Assembly (NCBI RefSeq): GCF_032460525.1 | Contig: NZ_CP135963.1 | Span: 3,658,001-3,722,000, forward strand | Length of the DNA stretch: 64,000 nt | Reading direction: 5' to 3' | Source: Geodermatophilus sp. DSM 44513 | GTDB taxonomy: Bacteria; Actinomycetota; Actinomycetes; Mycobacteriales; Geodermatophilaceae | Part shown: piece by piece, positions 33,882 to 43,347 of the stretch | Layout: each line of letters begins with the position of its first letter | Numbering within the stretch: position 1 is the stretch's first letter | Program-made: the position numbers and the translations under genes | Notes under the pieces: model-generated | Told to the model about the DNA's origin: nothing | What the model saw: only the letters and a program-made list of their open reading frames with translations | The model's database searches: none

Positions 33882-35126
33882 CTACCGGCGGTGGCCCCGA
33901 CCGGAACGCCCCGGCCGCAGCGAGGGGCCCGACGGCGTGCTGCCGGCGTCGGCGGCCAGCGCGTGCAGGGCGGTGCGGGCCAGCAGCCGGACGCCGACGC
34001 CGATGGCACGCTCGTCGACGTCGAAGGTGCCCCGGTGCAGGTCCAGCTCGGGGCCCCCGCCGTGCGTGCCCAGCCGGGCCAGCGCGATGGGCAGCACGTC
34101 GGCGAAGCAGCCGAAGTCCTCCCCGCCCATGCTCTGCGGCGAGGCCCGCAGGCCGTCGGGGCCGACGGTCTGCAGCGCGGCCGAGCGCAGCAGCGCGACC
34201 GAGCGGGGGTCGTTGACCACCGGGGGGACCCCGCGGGTGTAGTCGACCTGCACCTGCGCGCCGGTGGTCGCGGCGACCTTCTGCACCAGCGAGCGCAGCA
34301 GCGCCTCGGCGTCCTTCCAGGTCTCGCGGTCCAGCACCCGCACCGTGCCGCGCAGGTGTCCGCGCTGCGGGATGGCGTTGGCCGCGACGCCGGCGTCGAC
34401 CGCCCCCCACACCAGCGACATGCCGGCCCGCGGGTCGACCTGACGGGACATCAGCGCGGGCAGGTCGGTGATCAGCCGACCGAGCGCGTCGACCAGGTCG
34501 ACGGTCAGCTGCGGCCGGGCGGTGTGCCCGCCAGGGCCGGTGAGCGTGACGTCCATCCGGTCGCAGGCCGCGGTGATGGCGCCGGTGCGCAGGCCGACGG
34601 TGCCGACCGGGAGGGAGGGGTCGCAGTGCAGCGCGAAGGCGCGGGAGGCCCCGTCCAGGACGCCGGCGGCGACCACCTGGGTGGCACCGCCGGGCACCGT
34701 CTCCTCGGCCGGCTGGAACACGCACCGGACGGTGCCCGGCAGCGCGTCCAGCTCGGCCAGGGCCAGCGTCACCCCCAGCAGGACGGTGGTGTGCACGTCG
34801 TGCCCGCAGGCGTGGCAGGTGTCCTCGCGGACCGACGCGTAGGGCACGTCCTTGAGGTCGGCCAGCGGCAGCGCGTCGATGTCGGCGCGCAGCACCACGA
34901 CCGGTTCCCCGGACCCCACCTCGACGACCAGGCCGGTGCCACTGTACAACCGCCGGGGGGCCAGGCCCGCGTCGCGCAGCCGCTGCTCCAGGTGCGACGT
35001 CGTCTCGAACTCGGCGAAGGCCAGCTCCGGGTGGGCGTGCAGGTGCCGGCGGACGGCGACCAGCTGCTCGTGGTGCGTGGCGGCCCACTCGTCGACGGCC
35101 GTGCCGAGCTTGTCCAGGTCGGTCAC
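33882..35126 (-). CDS. M20-family amidohydrolase (AmiA1/AmiB1-like)
   Basis: The 414-residue cytoplasmic metallohydrolase belongs to peptidase family M20D (IAA-amino acid or hippurate hydrolase type). It has the metal-binding segments LRADIDALPL, HACGHDVHTT and FQPAEETVPGGA, and the dimerisation-domain GPGGHTARP. It would hydrolyse an N-acyl or aryl amino acid. The GTG at 35124-35126 overlaps the upstream gene's stop as GTGA, so I prefer it to the alternative start at 35147. An M20 pair (amiA1, amiB1) lies at this place in M. tuberculosis by my recollection; here there is one. Confidence 0.9.
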   Translation of the reverse strand: MTDLDKLGTAVDEWAATHHEQLVAVRRHLHAHPELAFAEFETTSHLEQRLRDAGLAPRRLYSGTGLVVEVGSGEPVVVLRADIDALPLADLKDVPYASVREDTCHACGHDVHTTVLLGVTLALAELDALPGTVRCVFQPAEETVPGGATQVVAAGVLDGASRAFALHCDPSLPVGTVGLRTGAITAACDRMDVTLTGPGGHTARPQLTVDLVDALGRLITDLPALMSRQVDPRAGMSLVWGAVDAGVAANAIPQRGHLRGTVRVLDRETWKDAEALLRSLVQKVAATTGAQVQVDYTRGVPPVVNDPRSVALLRSAALQTVGPDGLRASPQSMGGEDFGCFADVLPIALARLGTHGGGPELDLHRGTFDVDERAIGVGVRLLARTALHALAADAGSTPSGPSLRPGRSGRGHRR

Positions 35127-36337
35127 GCCGCATGACCCCCGGCGCACTGGGCGGGGCCGGGCACCGGCGGCGTGCCGGTGGGTCCGCTGCCGGGCAGCGG
35201 CTGGGTGGGCAGGCCGTCCCGCAGCTCGGCCAGCAGGCCGTCGACGACGGCGGTCAGGTCACCGCCGGTCGCCGCGGCGACGGCGCGCTGCCGCTGGTAG
35301 GAGGCGCCGACGGCCAGGATGCGGTGCACGTCGGCCAGCTCGGCCTCGCAGCCCAGCCGGCGGGCGGTGGGCTCCAGCTCCTCGACCAGGTCGGCGATGG
35401 CCTGGCGGACGGGGAGCACGGTGCCCTTGTCGTCGACGACGACGTCGGCGTCCAGGCCGTAGCGCGCGGCCCGCCACTTGTTCTCCCGCAGCACCCAGGA
35501 CGCCGGCACCGGCAGCGTGTAGCCGCGGTCGAGCTGGGTGTCGAACTGCTCGACCAGGCACTGCGACAGCGCCGCGACCGCGCCCACCTCGTCGAGGGTG
35601 GGCAGCCCGTCGCAGATGCGCAGCTCGACGGTGCCGAAGTCCGGGTGCGGGCGGACGTCCCACCACACCTCGCGGACGCTCTCGATGGCGCGCGTGGAGA
35701 TCAGCGTCTCCATGTACTCCTCGAACCGCTCCCAGCCGGACAGCTGGTAGGGCAGGCCGGCGGTCGGCATCCCCTCGAACACCTTGGAGCGGGCCGAGGC
35801 CAGGCCGGTGTCGCAGCCCACCCAGAACGGGGAGGACGCCGACAGCGCCAGGAAGTGCGGCACGTACTGGGTGAGCGCGTTGACGATCGGGATGGCCTTC
35901 CCCGGCGACCGGACGCCGACGTGCACGTGCACCCCGAAGATCTGCAGCCGGCGGGCCAGCCACTGCATGCGCTCGACCAGCTGCTGGTAGCGCTCCTTGG
36001 GCGAGATCTGCTGGGTCTGCCAGTCGGTGATCGGGTGGGTGCCGGCGCACATCAGGCCCAGCCCGCGGCGCGCGGCCGCCGCCTGCACCTCGGCGACCGT
36101 GCCGGCCAGGTCGGCCTTGGCCTCCGCGACGGTGCCGCAGACCCCGGTGATGACCTCGATCGTCGACTGCAGCAGCTCGTGCTTGGCCCGCGGGTGCTCC
36201 TCGGCGCCCTCGGGGCGCAGCTCCTCGAGGATCTCCACCGCGCCCGCGGTCAGCTGCCGGGTCTGCAGGTCGACGAGCTGCAGCTCCCACTCCACGCCGA
36301 GACTGGCGCGCTCGGAGGACCGGAACGGGATCTGCAC
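35123..36337 (-). CDS. GCS2-family carboxylate-amine ligase (YbdK-like)
   Basis: The 404-residue protein belongs to glutamate-cysteine ligase family 2, group YbdK. Family motifs are GVEWELQLVD at the N terminus, FGVHVHVG in the middle, and WWDVRPHPDFGTVELRICD. These enzymes couple a carboxylate and an amine with ATP; in vitro glutamate-cysteine ligase activity is usually weak and the natural substrate is not known. The translational coupling (GTGA) to the M20 amidohydrolase suggests a ligase/hydrolase pair acting on related amides. The last 30 residues are Pro/Gly-rich and probably disordered. ATG start at 36337. Confidence 0.9.
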   Translation of the reverse strand: MQIPFRSSERASLGVEWELQLVDLQTRQLTAGAVEILEELRPEGAEEHPRAKHELLQSTIEVITGVCGTVAEAKADLAGTVAEVQAAAARRGLGLMCAGTHPITDWQTQQISPKERYQQLVERMQWLARRLQIFGVHVHVGVRSPGKAIPIVNALTQYVPHFLALSASSPFWVGCDTGLASARSKVFEGMPTAGLPYQLSGWERFEEYMETLISTRAIESVREVWWDVRPHPDFGTVELRICDGLPTLDEVGAVAALSQCLVEQFDTQLDRGYTLPVPASWVLRENKWRAARYGLDADVVVDDKGTVLPVRQAIADLVEELEPTARRLGCEAELADVHRILAVGASYQRQRAVAAATGGDLTAVVDGLLAELRDGLPTQPLPGSGPTGTPPVPGPAQCAGGHAA

Positions 36338-36395
36338 CCTGCGAGTCTAAGAGGACCCGCCTGTCCCCCACCTCTCGCGAGCTCGCGGCGGGCCC

Positions 36396-37931
36396 CTACA
36401 GGCGGGCCACCGTGTCGGCCGGCGGAACGACGGCCGCCTGGAGAGCCACCTCCGCCGGCTCGTCCACCCGGGACGCCGGCCGCGGCAGCCAGCGGTCGGC
36501 CGGCACCCGCGCGCGCACCGCCGCGACGGCACCCCGGCCGTACCGGTCGTCGTCCACCAGCACGCTGCACAGGTCCCGGCCCACGACGAGGACCGCGCGG
36601 CCGTCCGGGCCGGGCAGGGCGGCCTCCACCCGCTCCCACGGGACGGCGTGCACGTCGCCGTCCGGGTCGCGGGAGGCCAGCTCCCGCTCCCCCACCACGA
36701 GCGCGACCCGCTCCCCGGGCGAGACCAGCCGGGCCAGCAGCGACGGGCGGAAGGTCCGGCCCGGCGGCAGCCGGTCCTGCACCGCGCACACGGACCGGCG
36801 CACCACCGGCTCCCCGGGCCCCGCGTAGGCGCAGTCCTCGGGCACCGCGAGCACCGCGGTGGGCAGGGTGGCGCGCAGCGCGGCGGCGACCCGCTCCGGG
36901 CCGGTCGCCCGCCAGGCGGCGAGCACGTCGTGCACGGGGCGGAACGGCAGGCCGGCGACCGCGCAGTAGGCCGCGTCGGCCAGCTCGGACTCCACGACGA
37001 CGCGCTCGTCGGCGTCCAGCTCCTCGGCGAAGCCGTCGACCGCGTGCGCCAGCTCGGCGCCGCTGGGGCCGGCGTCGGCCAGGGACGTGCAGGCGCCCCA
37101 GAGCAGCCCGGCCACCTCGGCCTCCTGGCCGGGGCGGGCGTCGACGACGACGGCGACCTCCCGGCGGTCCGCGGACAGGTCGAGGGCCAGGGAGTCGACG
37201 CAGTAGCTCAGGCCCCGGGCCAGGCGGGCGGTGTCGCGCAACCGCTCCTTGAGCACCTCGACGCCGAGGGTGAGTGCCGGGTCGGCGGCGCCGCCGGCGG
37301 TGAGCAGCAGGCCGACGCCGGAGCGGCCGGCGCGGGTCCACACCGGCCCGGTCTGCGGCCGGGAGGCCGGGACGGGGCGCTCCGGGCGCGGGCCGGGCGG
37401 CAGGGGCAGCCGCAGGCCGGGCGGCACCGGGCCGCTGACCCACAGCGCGGCGTTGCCCCGGACGAACCAGCGGCGGGCGTGCGCGCGCACGGTCTGCTCG
37501 GTGAGCCACTCCGGGCCGGGCCCCGCCGCGACGACCAGGCCGGGGCCGGTCAGCCCGAAGCGGGCCGCCCACAGCCCGGCCGCGGTGGCGTGCGGCGTGC
37601 TGCAGCTCTCCGCCTGCAGGACGCCGACCTCGACGTCCAGCCGCTCGGTGGGCAGGTCGGCCAGCGCCCGGCAGACGCCCTCGAGGAACGCACCGACCGC
37701 CTCCGGCCGCCCGGTGGCGCCGAAGGTGGTGGTGTCGACGTCGGTGACGGCGGTGCAGCGCAGGTGGGTGCGCGGCAGCGCGGCCATGGCCAGGTGCTCG
37801 ACGAGGTGGGTGACCTCGATGGTCGCGAAGGTCTCGTCGCGCAGCCCGACACCGAAGACCAGGCTGGCGGTGGTCCGCGCCGGGCCGTCGGCGCTGAACA
37901 CCGGGACGCCGTCGATGTGGGTGCGCTGCAC
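36396..37931 (-). CDS. M16-family peptidase-like protein
   Basis: The 511-residue protein has the inverted zinc motif HXXEH of M16 (pitrilysin/insulinase) peptidases as [10 protein letters not shown] near residue 43. The first strand [12 protein letters not shown] precedes it, as in the family. Downstream GLRLPLPP and a second M16-like half with weak similarity follow. It is longer than one M16 half (about 220 residues), so it may hold both halves, the second inactive. I chose the GTG at 37929-37931 because the protein then begins just before the first beta strand. It diverges from pnp across 123 bp. The substrate is unknown and no signal peptide is seen. Confidence 0.72.
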   Translation of the reverse strand: MQRTHIDGVPVFSADGPARTTASLVFGVGLRDETFATIEVTHLVEHLAMAALPRTHLRCTAVTDVDTTTFGATGRPEAVGAFLEGVCRALADLPTERLDVEVGVLQAESCSTPHATAAGLWAARFGLTGPGLVVAAGPGPEWLTEQTVRAHARRWFVRGNAALWVSGPVPPGLRLPLPPGPRPERPVPASRPQTGPVWTRAGRSGVGLLLTAGGAADPALTLGVEVLKERLRDTARLARGLSYCVDSLALDLSADRREVAVVVDARPGQEAEVAGLLWGACTSLADAGPSGAELAHAVDGFAEELDADERVVVESELADAAYCAVAGLPFRPVHDVLAAWRATGPERVAAALRATLPTAVLAVPEDCAYAGPGEPVVRRSVCAVQDRLPPGRTFRPSLLARLVSPGERVALVVGERELASRDPDGDVHAVPWERVEAALPGPDGRAVLVVGRDLCSVLVDDDRYGRGAVAAVRARVPADRWLPRPASRVDEPAEVALQAAVVPPADTVARL

Positions 37932-38041
37932 GCCGTCCCATCGGCAATCGGGCCCGCGGCCTCCAGCGGACACGCCCGCGGCGGGACGGGTGGGGTCCGT
38001 GTGCCGCCGCGGTCCCTGCGTCGGCGGCCGCCCGCTGGCGC

Positions 38042-38047
38042 TAGCGT
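38042..38047 (+). promoter_or_regulatory. Probable leaderless -10 box of the purine nucleoside phosphorylase gene
   Basis: TAGCGT lies exactly 7 nt before the GTG at 38055, with no ribosome binding site between them. Confidence 0.55.
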
Positions 38048-38054
38048 CGCCACC

Positions 38055-38876
38055 GTGAGCGCACCCCCCGCGACCGACCCCGCGGCCGACCCCGAGACCC
38101 TGGCCGCGCGCGCGGCCGACGAGCTGACCCGCGCGCTCGGCGGCGACCACGAGGTGGCCGTCGTCATGGGCTCGGGCTGGGCACCGGCCGCCGACGCCTT
38201 CGGCACGGTCGAGGGCAGCGTGGCGGTCGCCGACCTCCCCGGTTTCACCGCACCGACGGCGGTGGGTCACGGCGGGCAGGTGCGCTCGGTGCGGGTGGGC
38301 GAGCGCCGGGTGCTGCTCTTCCTCGGCCGCACCCACCTCTACGAGGGCCGCGGCGTGGAGCCGGTGGTGCACGGCGTCCGGACGGCGGCGGCGGCCGGCG
38401 TGCGCACCGTCGTCCTCACCAACGCCGCGGGTGGGCTGTCCCCCGACCACCGGGTCGGCCAGGCGGTGCTGATCGGTGACCACCTCAACCTCACCGCCCG
38501 CTCCCCGCTGGTCGGCGCCACCTTCGTCGACCTCACCGACCTGTACTCGGGCCGGCTGCGGTCGCTGGCCCGCGAGCTGGACCCGGCGCTGACCGAGGGC
38601 GTCTACGCGGCGCTGCCCGGGCCGCACTACGAGACGCCGGCGGAGATCCGCATGCTGCGCACCCTGGGCGCGGACCTGGTCGGGATGTCCACGGCGCTGG
38701 AGGCGATCGCCGCGCGGGCCGCCGGCCTGGAGGTGCTCGGGCTGTCGATGGTCACCAACGCCGCGGCCGGCATCACCGGGGAGAAGCTGGACCACGAGGA
38801 GGTGCTCGCCGCGGGGCGGGCGGCCGCCGGCCGGCTGGGCGAGTTCCTGGTGCGGTTCATCGGGCGCCTCCCGTGA
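38055..38876 (+). CDS. punA: Purine nucleoside phosphorylase, trimeric type
   Basis: The enzyme splits inosine and guanosine (and deoxy forms) with phosphate to base and (deoxy)ribose-1-phosphate. The 273-residue length and motifs fit the trimeric PNP family: [48 protein letters not shown] and VTNAAAGI. The GTG start follows a TAGCGT box by 7 nt. It corresponds to deoD (Rv3307) in the mycobacterial order. The next gene is separated only by 37 nt that contain a perfect AT-containing palindrome. Confidence 0.94.
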   Translation: MSAPPATDPAADPETLAARAADELTRALGGDHEVAVVMGSGWAPAADAFGTVEGSVAVADLPGFTAPTAVGHGGQVRSVRVGERRVLLFLGRTHLYEGRGVEPVVHGVRTAAAAGVRTVVLTNAAGGLSPDHRVGQAVLIGDHLNLTARSPLVGATFVDLTDLYSGRLRSLARELDPALTEGVYAALPGPHYETPAEIRMLRTLGADLVGMSTALEAIAARAAGLEVLGLSMVTNAAAGITGEKLDHEEVLAAGRAAAGRLGEFLVRFIGRLP

Positions 38877-38882
38877 CCGCGT

Positions 38883-38894
38883 TTATCGCGATAA
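38883..38894. promoter_or_regulatory. Perfect 12-bp palindrome TTATCGCGATAA
   Basis: This AT-containing palindrome stands out in very GC-rich surroundings. It lies just after the phosphorylase stop and about 20 bp before the GTG of the dehydrogenase gene. It looks like a dimeric repressor site. I cannot assign a regulator. Confidence 0.45.
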
Positions 38895-38913
38895 TGGCTG
38901 TCGGAGGACGGTC

Positions 38914-39777
38914 GTGAGCGGGCCGGTGCTGCTCACCGGGGCGGCCGGGCGGATCGGCACGGTGCTGCGCGGCGGGCTGCCCGAGCGCGGCTGGGCGCTG
39001 CGCTCGCTGGACGTCGTCCCGCTGACCGACACCCGGCCCGGCGAGGAGCACCTCGTCGCCGACGTCACCGACCTCGCCGCGGTGCTGGACGCCACGCAGG
39101 GCGCCGACGCCGTCGTCCACCTGGCCGGGGTCTCCGGTGAGTCGACCTGGGCGGCGGTCTCGCACGCCAACATCGAGGGCACCTGGTGCGTGCTGGAGGC
39201 CGCGCGGCGGGCCGGCGTCCCCCGGGTGGTGCTCGCGTCGAGCAACCACGCCACCGGCTTCACCCCCCGCCCCGGGTCCGGGTTGCTGCGCGAGACCGAC
39301 GCCCTCCCGCGGCCGGACACCTTCTACGGGGTCACCAAGGTCGCCACCGAGGCGCTCGGCGCGCTGTACGCCGACCGCTACGGCCTGGACGTGGTGTGCC
39401 TGCGCATCGGCAGCGCCACCCCCGAGCCGACGACGACGCGGCAGCTGTCCACCTGGCTGTCCCCCGGCGACCAGGTGGGCCTGGTCGACGCGGCCCTGCG
39501 CGCGCCGGCCCCCGGCTTCGCCGTGGTCTGGGGGATCTCGGCCAACACCCGCGCCTGGTGGGACCTCACCGCCGCCCGGGCGCTGGGCTACGACCCGCAG
39601 GACGACGCCGAGGTGTTCGCCGCGGCGCTGGTCGAGGCCGACGGAGAGCCCGACCCGGCCGACCCGGTGCACGCCCGGGTGGGCGGTGAGTTCACGACGG
39701 CGGAGTTCGACGCCGAGCACCTCGGGCCACCGCTGCCGCGCGGGGACATCGCGCCCGGGAGCGGGGCCGGCGGGTGA
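38914..39777 (+). CDS. NAD-dependent epimerase/dehydratase, uronate dehydrogenase-like
   Basis: The 287-residue extended SDR protein has the NAD-binding motif LLTGAAGRIG and the catalytic Ser-Tyr-Lys set with SSNHATGF, then YGVTK. The SSNH phrase and the length resemble uronate dehydrogenases that oxidise glucuronate or galacturonate to aldarolactones. The GTG has a GGAGGA ribosome binding site 5-6 nt upstream. It ends in GTGA overlap with pmmB. It is not part of the mycobacterial order, so it is an insertion between the phosphorylase and pmmB. The palindrome upstream suggests its own control. Confidence 0.8.
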   Translation: MSGPVLLTGAAGRIGTVLRGGLPERGWALRSLDVVPLTDTRPGEEHLVADVTDLAAVLDATQGADAVVHLAGVSGESTWAAVSHANIEGTWCVLEAARRAGVPRVVLASSNHATGFTPRPGSGLLRETDALPRPDTFYGVTKVATEALGALYADRYGLDVVCLRIGSATPEPTTTRQLSTWLSPGDQVGLVDAALRAPAPGFAVVWGISANTRAWWDLTAARALGYDPQDDAEVFAAALVEADGEPDPADPVHARVGGEFTTAEFDAEHLGPPLPRGDIAPGSGAGG

Positions 39778-41423
39778 GCGCCCGGGAGCGGGGCGGAGCG
39801 GTGAGCCTGCTGGACCGGGCCCGGGAGTGGGCCGCCGCCGACCCGCACGACGGCGACCGCGCGGAGGTCGAGGCGCTGGTCGAGGCCGGGGACACCGCGG
39901 AGCTGGCGCGCCGCTTCGCCGGGCCGCTGACCTTCGGCACCGCCGGCCTGCGCGGCCCGCTGCGCGCCGGGCCGGCCGGGATGAACGCCGCCGTGGTCTC
40001 CCGCGCGGCCGCGGGCCTGGGCCGGTGGCTGACCGACTCCGGGCACGCGGGCGGCGGCGTGGTCGTCGGCTTCGACGCCCGCCGCCGGTCCGACGAGTTC
40101 GCCCGCGTCTCGGCCGCGGTGCTCTCCGCGGCGGGCTTCGCCGTCCGGGTGCTGCCCCGGCCGCTGCCCACGCCGGTGCTGGCCTTCGCCGTCCGGCACC
40201 TGGGCTGCGTGGCGGGGGTGATGGTCACGGCCAGCCACAACCCGCCCGACGACAACGGCTACAAGGTCTACCTCGGCGACGGCGCGCAGCTGGTGCCGCC
40301 GGCCGACCGGGAGATCGAGGCGGCCATCGCCGCCGTCGGGCCGGCCCGCGACGTGCCCACGTCGGAGGACTGGACGGCCCTCGGCGACGACGTCGCCACC
40401 GACTACGTCACCGCGGTCGTGCGGGCCCTGCAGCCCGAGCAGGTCCCCGGCCGCGACCGGCTCACCGTCGCCTACACCGCGATGCACGGCGTGGGTGCCG
40501 GGACCACCCGCGCGCTGTTCGCCGCCGCGGGCCTCGCGCCGCCGACGGGCGTGCCCGAGCAGGAGCAGCCCGACCCGGCGTTCCCGACCGTCGCCTTCCC
40601 CAACCCCGAGGAGCCCGGGGCGGTGGACCGGCTGACCGCGCTGGCCGCGCGGGTGGGCGCCGACGTGGCCATCGCCCAGGACCCCGACGCCGACCGCTGC
40701 TCGGTGGTCTGCGGCGGCCGGCAGCTGACCGGGGACGAGGTGGGCGGGCTGCTCGCCGACTGGCTGCTGCGCCGCGGGGTGCGCGGCACGTACGCGGCGT
40801 CGCTGGTGAGCGGCTCGCTGCTGCACGGCCTGGCCGGGGCGCACGGCGTGCGGTTCGCCGAGACGCCGACCGGGTTCAAGTGGATCGTCCGCGCCGGCAC
40901 CGACGACGAGCCGCTGGTCTTCGGCTACGAGGAGGCACTGGGCTACGCCGTCGCGCCGCAGGTGGTGAAGGACAAGGACGGCATCTCTGCCGCGCTGGCG
41001 GTCGCGCTGCTGGCCGCGGAGCTCGCGGCCTCCGGGCGCACGCTGACCGACCGCCTCGACGAGCTGGCCGTCGAGCACGGGCTGTTCGCCACCGGGCAGC
41101 TGTCGGTGCGGGTGGAGGACCTCGCGCGGATCGGGGAGATGATGGCGCGGGTGCGGTCCGCGCCGCCGGCCCGGCTGCTGGACCGCGAGGTGGTCGCCAC
41201 CGACCTGGCGCAGGAGACCCCCGCGGTGGACGCCGTCCGGCTGCTCGGCGACGGCGTCCGGGTCATCGTGCGGCCCAGCGGCACCGAGCCCAAGCTCAAG
41301 GCCTACCTGGAGACCGTCGTCCCGGTGCACGAGGACGCCGGGCTGATCGCCGCCCGCGGCCGCGGGGCCGACGAGCTCGACCGGCTCCGCGACGAGGTGT
41401 CGGCGGCACTGGGGCTGTCGTGA
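39774..41423 (+). CDS. pmmB: Phosphomannomutase/phosphopentomutase-type alpha-D-phosphohexomutase
   Basis: The 549-residue enzyme has the phosphoserine loop TASHNP (Ser154), the metal loop DPDADR, the sugar-binding region GYEEALGYAV, and the phosphate-binding RPSGTEPKLKAY. It would move phosphate within hexose or pentose phosphates. Next to a purine nucleoside phosphorylase, a role as phosphopentomutase for (deoxy)ribose-1-phosphate is plausible, as for PGM2-like enzymes of this length. A second start at the GTG of 39801 (VSLLDRAREW), with a GGGGCGGAG in front, is also possible and would shorten it by 9 residues. Confidence 0.9.
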   Translation: MSARERGGAVSLLDRAREWAAADPHDGDRAEVEALVEAGDTAELARRFAGPLTFGTAGLRGPLRAGPAGMNAAVVSRAAAGLGRWLTDSGHAGGGVVVGFDARRRSDEFARVSAAVLSAAGFAVRVLPRPLPTPVLAFAVRHLGCVAGVMVTASHNPPDDNGYKVYLGDGAQLVPPADREIEAAIAAVGPARDVPTSEDWTALGDDVATDYVTAVVRALQPEQVPGRDRLTVAYTAMHGVGAGTTRALFAAAGLAPPTGVPEQEQPDPAFPTVAFPNPEEPGAVDRLTALAARVGADVAIAQDPDADRCSVVCGGRQLTGDEVGGLLADWLLRRGVRGTYAASLVSGSLLHGLAGAHGVRFAETPTGFKWIVRAGTDDEPLVFGYEEALGYAVAPQVVKDKDGISAALAVALLAAELAASGRTLTDRLDELAVEHGLFATGQLSVRVEDLARIGEMMARVRSAPPARLLDREVVATDLAQETPAVDAVRLLGDGVRVIVRPSGTEPKLKAYLETVVPVHEDAGLIAARGRGADELDRLRDEVSAALGLS

Positions 41424-42112
41424 CCGTCCGCGCGCTGGTCTTCGACGTGTTCGGCACCGTGGTCGACTGGCGCGCCGGGGTCGCCCGGGAGGCGCGCCGG
41501 CTGCTCGGCCCGGCGGTGGACGGTGACGCGCTGGCCGACGACTGGCGCGGCCGCTACGTGCCGTCGATGCAGCGGGTGCGCGCCGGTGACCTGCCGTGGA
41601 CGCCGCTGGACGCCCTGCACCGCGCGTCGCTGGACGACGTGCTGGCCGACGCCGGGCTGGCGGACGTGGGTGCCGACGTGCGGGCGGAGCTGGTGCTCGC
41701 CTGGCACCGGCTGGACCCGTGGCCCGACGTCGTCCCGGGGCTCACCCGGCTGCAGCGGTCGCACGTGCTCGCGCCGCTGTCCAACGGCAACGTCGCGCTG
41801 CAGGTGGACCTGGCGCGCCGGTCGGGGCTGCCGTGGGACTGCGTGCTGGGCGCGGAGGTGGTGCGGCACTACAAGCCCGACCCGGAGGTCTACGACTCCG
41901 CGGCGCAGCTGCTCGCGGTGCCGCCGTCGTCGGTGGTCATGGTCGCCGCGCACGTCGACGACCTGGCGGCGGCGCGGGCGCGCGGGCTGCGGACGGCCTA
42001 CGTGCACCGGCCCGCGGAGTTCGGCGGCCGCGTGGTGCCACCGGCCGCCGACCCGGACGCCGACTGGTCGGTCGGCTCGTTCGAGGAGCTGGCCGACCGG
42101 CTCGGCTGCTGA
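41420..42112 (+). CDS. HAD-superfamily hydrolase, haloacid dehalogenase type II-like
   Basis: The 230-residue protein has HAD motif I FDVFGTVVDW, with the nucleophile Asp, motif II PLSNGN, and the lysine of motif III HYKPDPEVY. The final acidic motif appears as AAHVDDL, which differs slightly from the usual GDD/AAHxxDL but keeps AAH..DL as in type II haloacid dehalogenases. It may act on haloacids or be a general phosphatase or dehalogenase-like protein. The GTG overlaps the pmmB stop by 4 nt (GTGA). Confidence 0.88.
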   Translation: MTVRALVFDVFGTVVDWRAGVAREARRLLGPAVDGDALADDWRGRYVPSMQRVRAGDLPWTPLDALHRASLDDVLADAGLADVGADVRAELVLAWHRLDPWPDVVPGLTRLQRSHVLAPLSNGNVALQVDLARRSGLPWDCVLGAEVVRHYKPDPEVYDSAAQLLAVPPSSVVMVAAHVDDLAAARARGLRTAYVHRPAEFGGRVVPPAADPDADWSVGSFEELADRLGC

Positions 42113-42225
42113 CCCGTCGCCGGCCCCCAGGACACGAGTCGGTCACACCAGGTGGCGGGCGTCACGCCCGGTGCTAGCGTTCCCGCCGATCCTGACCGGT
42201 ACCCAACTCAGAAGGACACCACTCG

Positions 42226-43269
42226 ATGCCACGAGGTCCCCAGCACGACGTCGCCCGTCTCCGCCGCTCCCGCTCGGTGATCGGCCTGGCCGCGGCCACG
42301 CTGACGCTCGCCGCGTGCGGCGGTGGCGGCGGCGGTGGCGGCGGCGGGGAGGACGCCGCGGCCTCCTACCCGGACGGCGACATCACCTTCGTGGTGCCCT
42401 TCTCCGCCGGTGGGCCGACGGACACGGTCACCCGGCTCATCGCGGACCCCATGGGCGCGGAGCTCGGTCAGCCGATCGTCGTCCAGAACGTCGAGGGCGC
42501 CGGCGGCACCATCGCGGCCGGTCAGGTGGCCGAGGCCGAGCCGGACGGCTACACCGTCCTGATGCACCACATCGGCATGTCCACAGCGCCGTCGCTGTAC
42601 AGCGACCTGTCCTACGCGCCGCTGGAGGACTTCAAGACCGTCGGCCTGGTCACCGAGGTGCCCATGACGATCGTGGCGCGCAACGACCTGGGGCCGACCA
42701 CGCTCGAGGAGCTGGTCACCTACGTCCAGGAGAACCAGGACACCGTGACGATCGCCAACGCCGGCGTCGGCGCCGCCTCGCAGCTGTGCGGGCTGCTCTT
42801 CCAGCAGGCGACGGACACCACCCTCACCGAGGTGGCCTACGAGGGGACCGGCCCGGCCCTGACCGACCTGGTCGGCGGGCAGGTCGACATCATGTGCGAC
42901 CAGACCACGAACACCACCGGCCAGATCCAGTCCGGTGAGATCACCGGCTACGCGGTGACCACGCCGGAGCGGGTGGAGAGCCTGCCCGACCTGCCGACCA
43001 CCGCCGAGGCGGGCCTGCCCGACCTCGAGGTCGGCGTGTGGCACGGCCTGTACGTGCCGGCCGAGACCCCGGACGCGATCGTGCAGGAGCTCACCGCCGC
43101 GCTGCAGGTGGCCCTCACCGACCAGAACGTGATCGACCAGCTCGCCGAGCTCGGTGCCACGCCGTCGCCGGAGTCCGACGCGACGCCGGAGGCGCACACC
43201 GAGCAGCTGTCCAGCCAGATCGACCTCTGGCAGCCCATCATCGAGGAGGCCGGGGTCTCCGCGGACTGA
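42226..43269 (+). CDS. tctC: Tripartite tricarboxylate transporter substrate-binding lipoprotein TctC
   Basis: The 347-residue extracytoplasmic binding protein has a signal peptide with lipobox LAAC (Cys31) followed by ten consecutive glycines as a flexible linker. The domain begins with ITFVVPFSAGGPTDTVTR, typical of the Bug/TctC family that binds carboxylic acids. It delivers the ligand to TctAB encoded just downstream. The ATG at 42226 has AGAAGGA about 9 nt upstream. A TAGCGT (42175-42180) could be its -10 box, giving a leader of roughly 40 nt. A long hairpin after the stop suggests it is made in excess over the membrane subunits. Confidence 0.92.
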   Translation: MPRGPQHDVARLRRSRSVIGLAAATLTLAACGGGGGGGGGGEDAAASYPDGDITFVVPFSAGGPTDTVTRLIADPMGAELGQPIVVQNVEGAGGTIAAGQVAEAEPDGYTVLMHHIGMSTAPSLYSDLSYAPLEDFKTVGLVTEVPMTIVARNDLGPTTLEELVTYVQENQDTVTIANAGVGAASQLCGLLFQQATDTTLTEVAYEGTGPALTDLVGGQVDIMCDQTTNTTGQIQSGEITGYAVTTPERVESLPDLPTTAEAGLPDLEVGVWHGLYVPAETPDAIVQELTAALQVALTDQNVIDQLAELGATPSPESDATPEAHTEQLSSQIDLWQPIIEEAGVSAD

Positions 43270-43279
43270 CGCCCGTGGT

Positions 43280-43319
43280 GGTGGGGCGGTGCGTTCCGCG
43301 GGGAACGCACCGCCCCACC
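43280..43319 (+). terminator. 18-bp perfect hairpin between tctC and tctB (attenuator)
   Basis: The left arm 43280-43297 (GGTGGGGCGGTGCGTTCC) pairs perfectly with 43302-43319 across a 4-nt loop. It lies 11 nt after the tctC stop and 28 nt before tctB. It would protect the tctC mRNA end or stop part of the polymerases. This gives more binding protein than permease. Confidence 0.8.
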
Positions 43320-43347
43320 GCCGTCCCCGACACCTGAGGACGCACGC

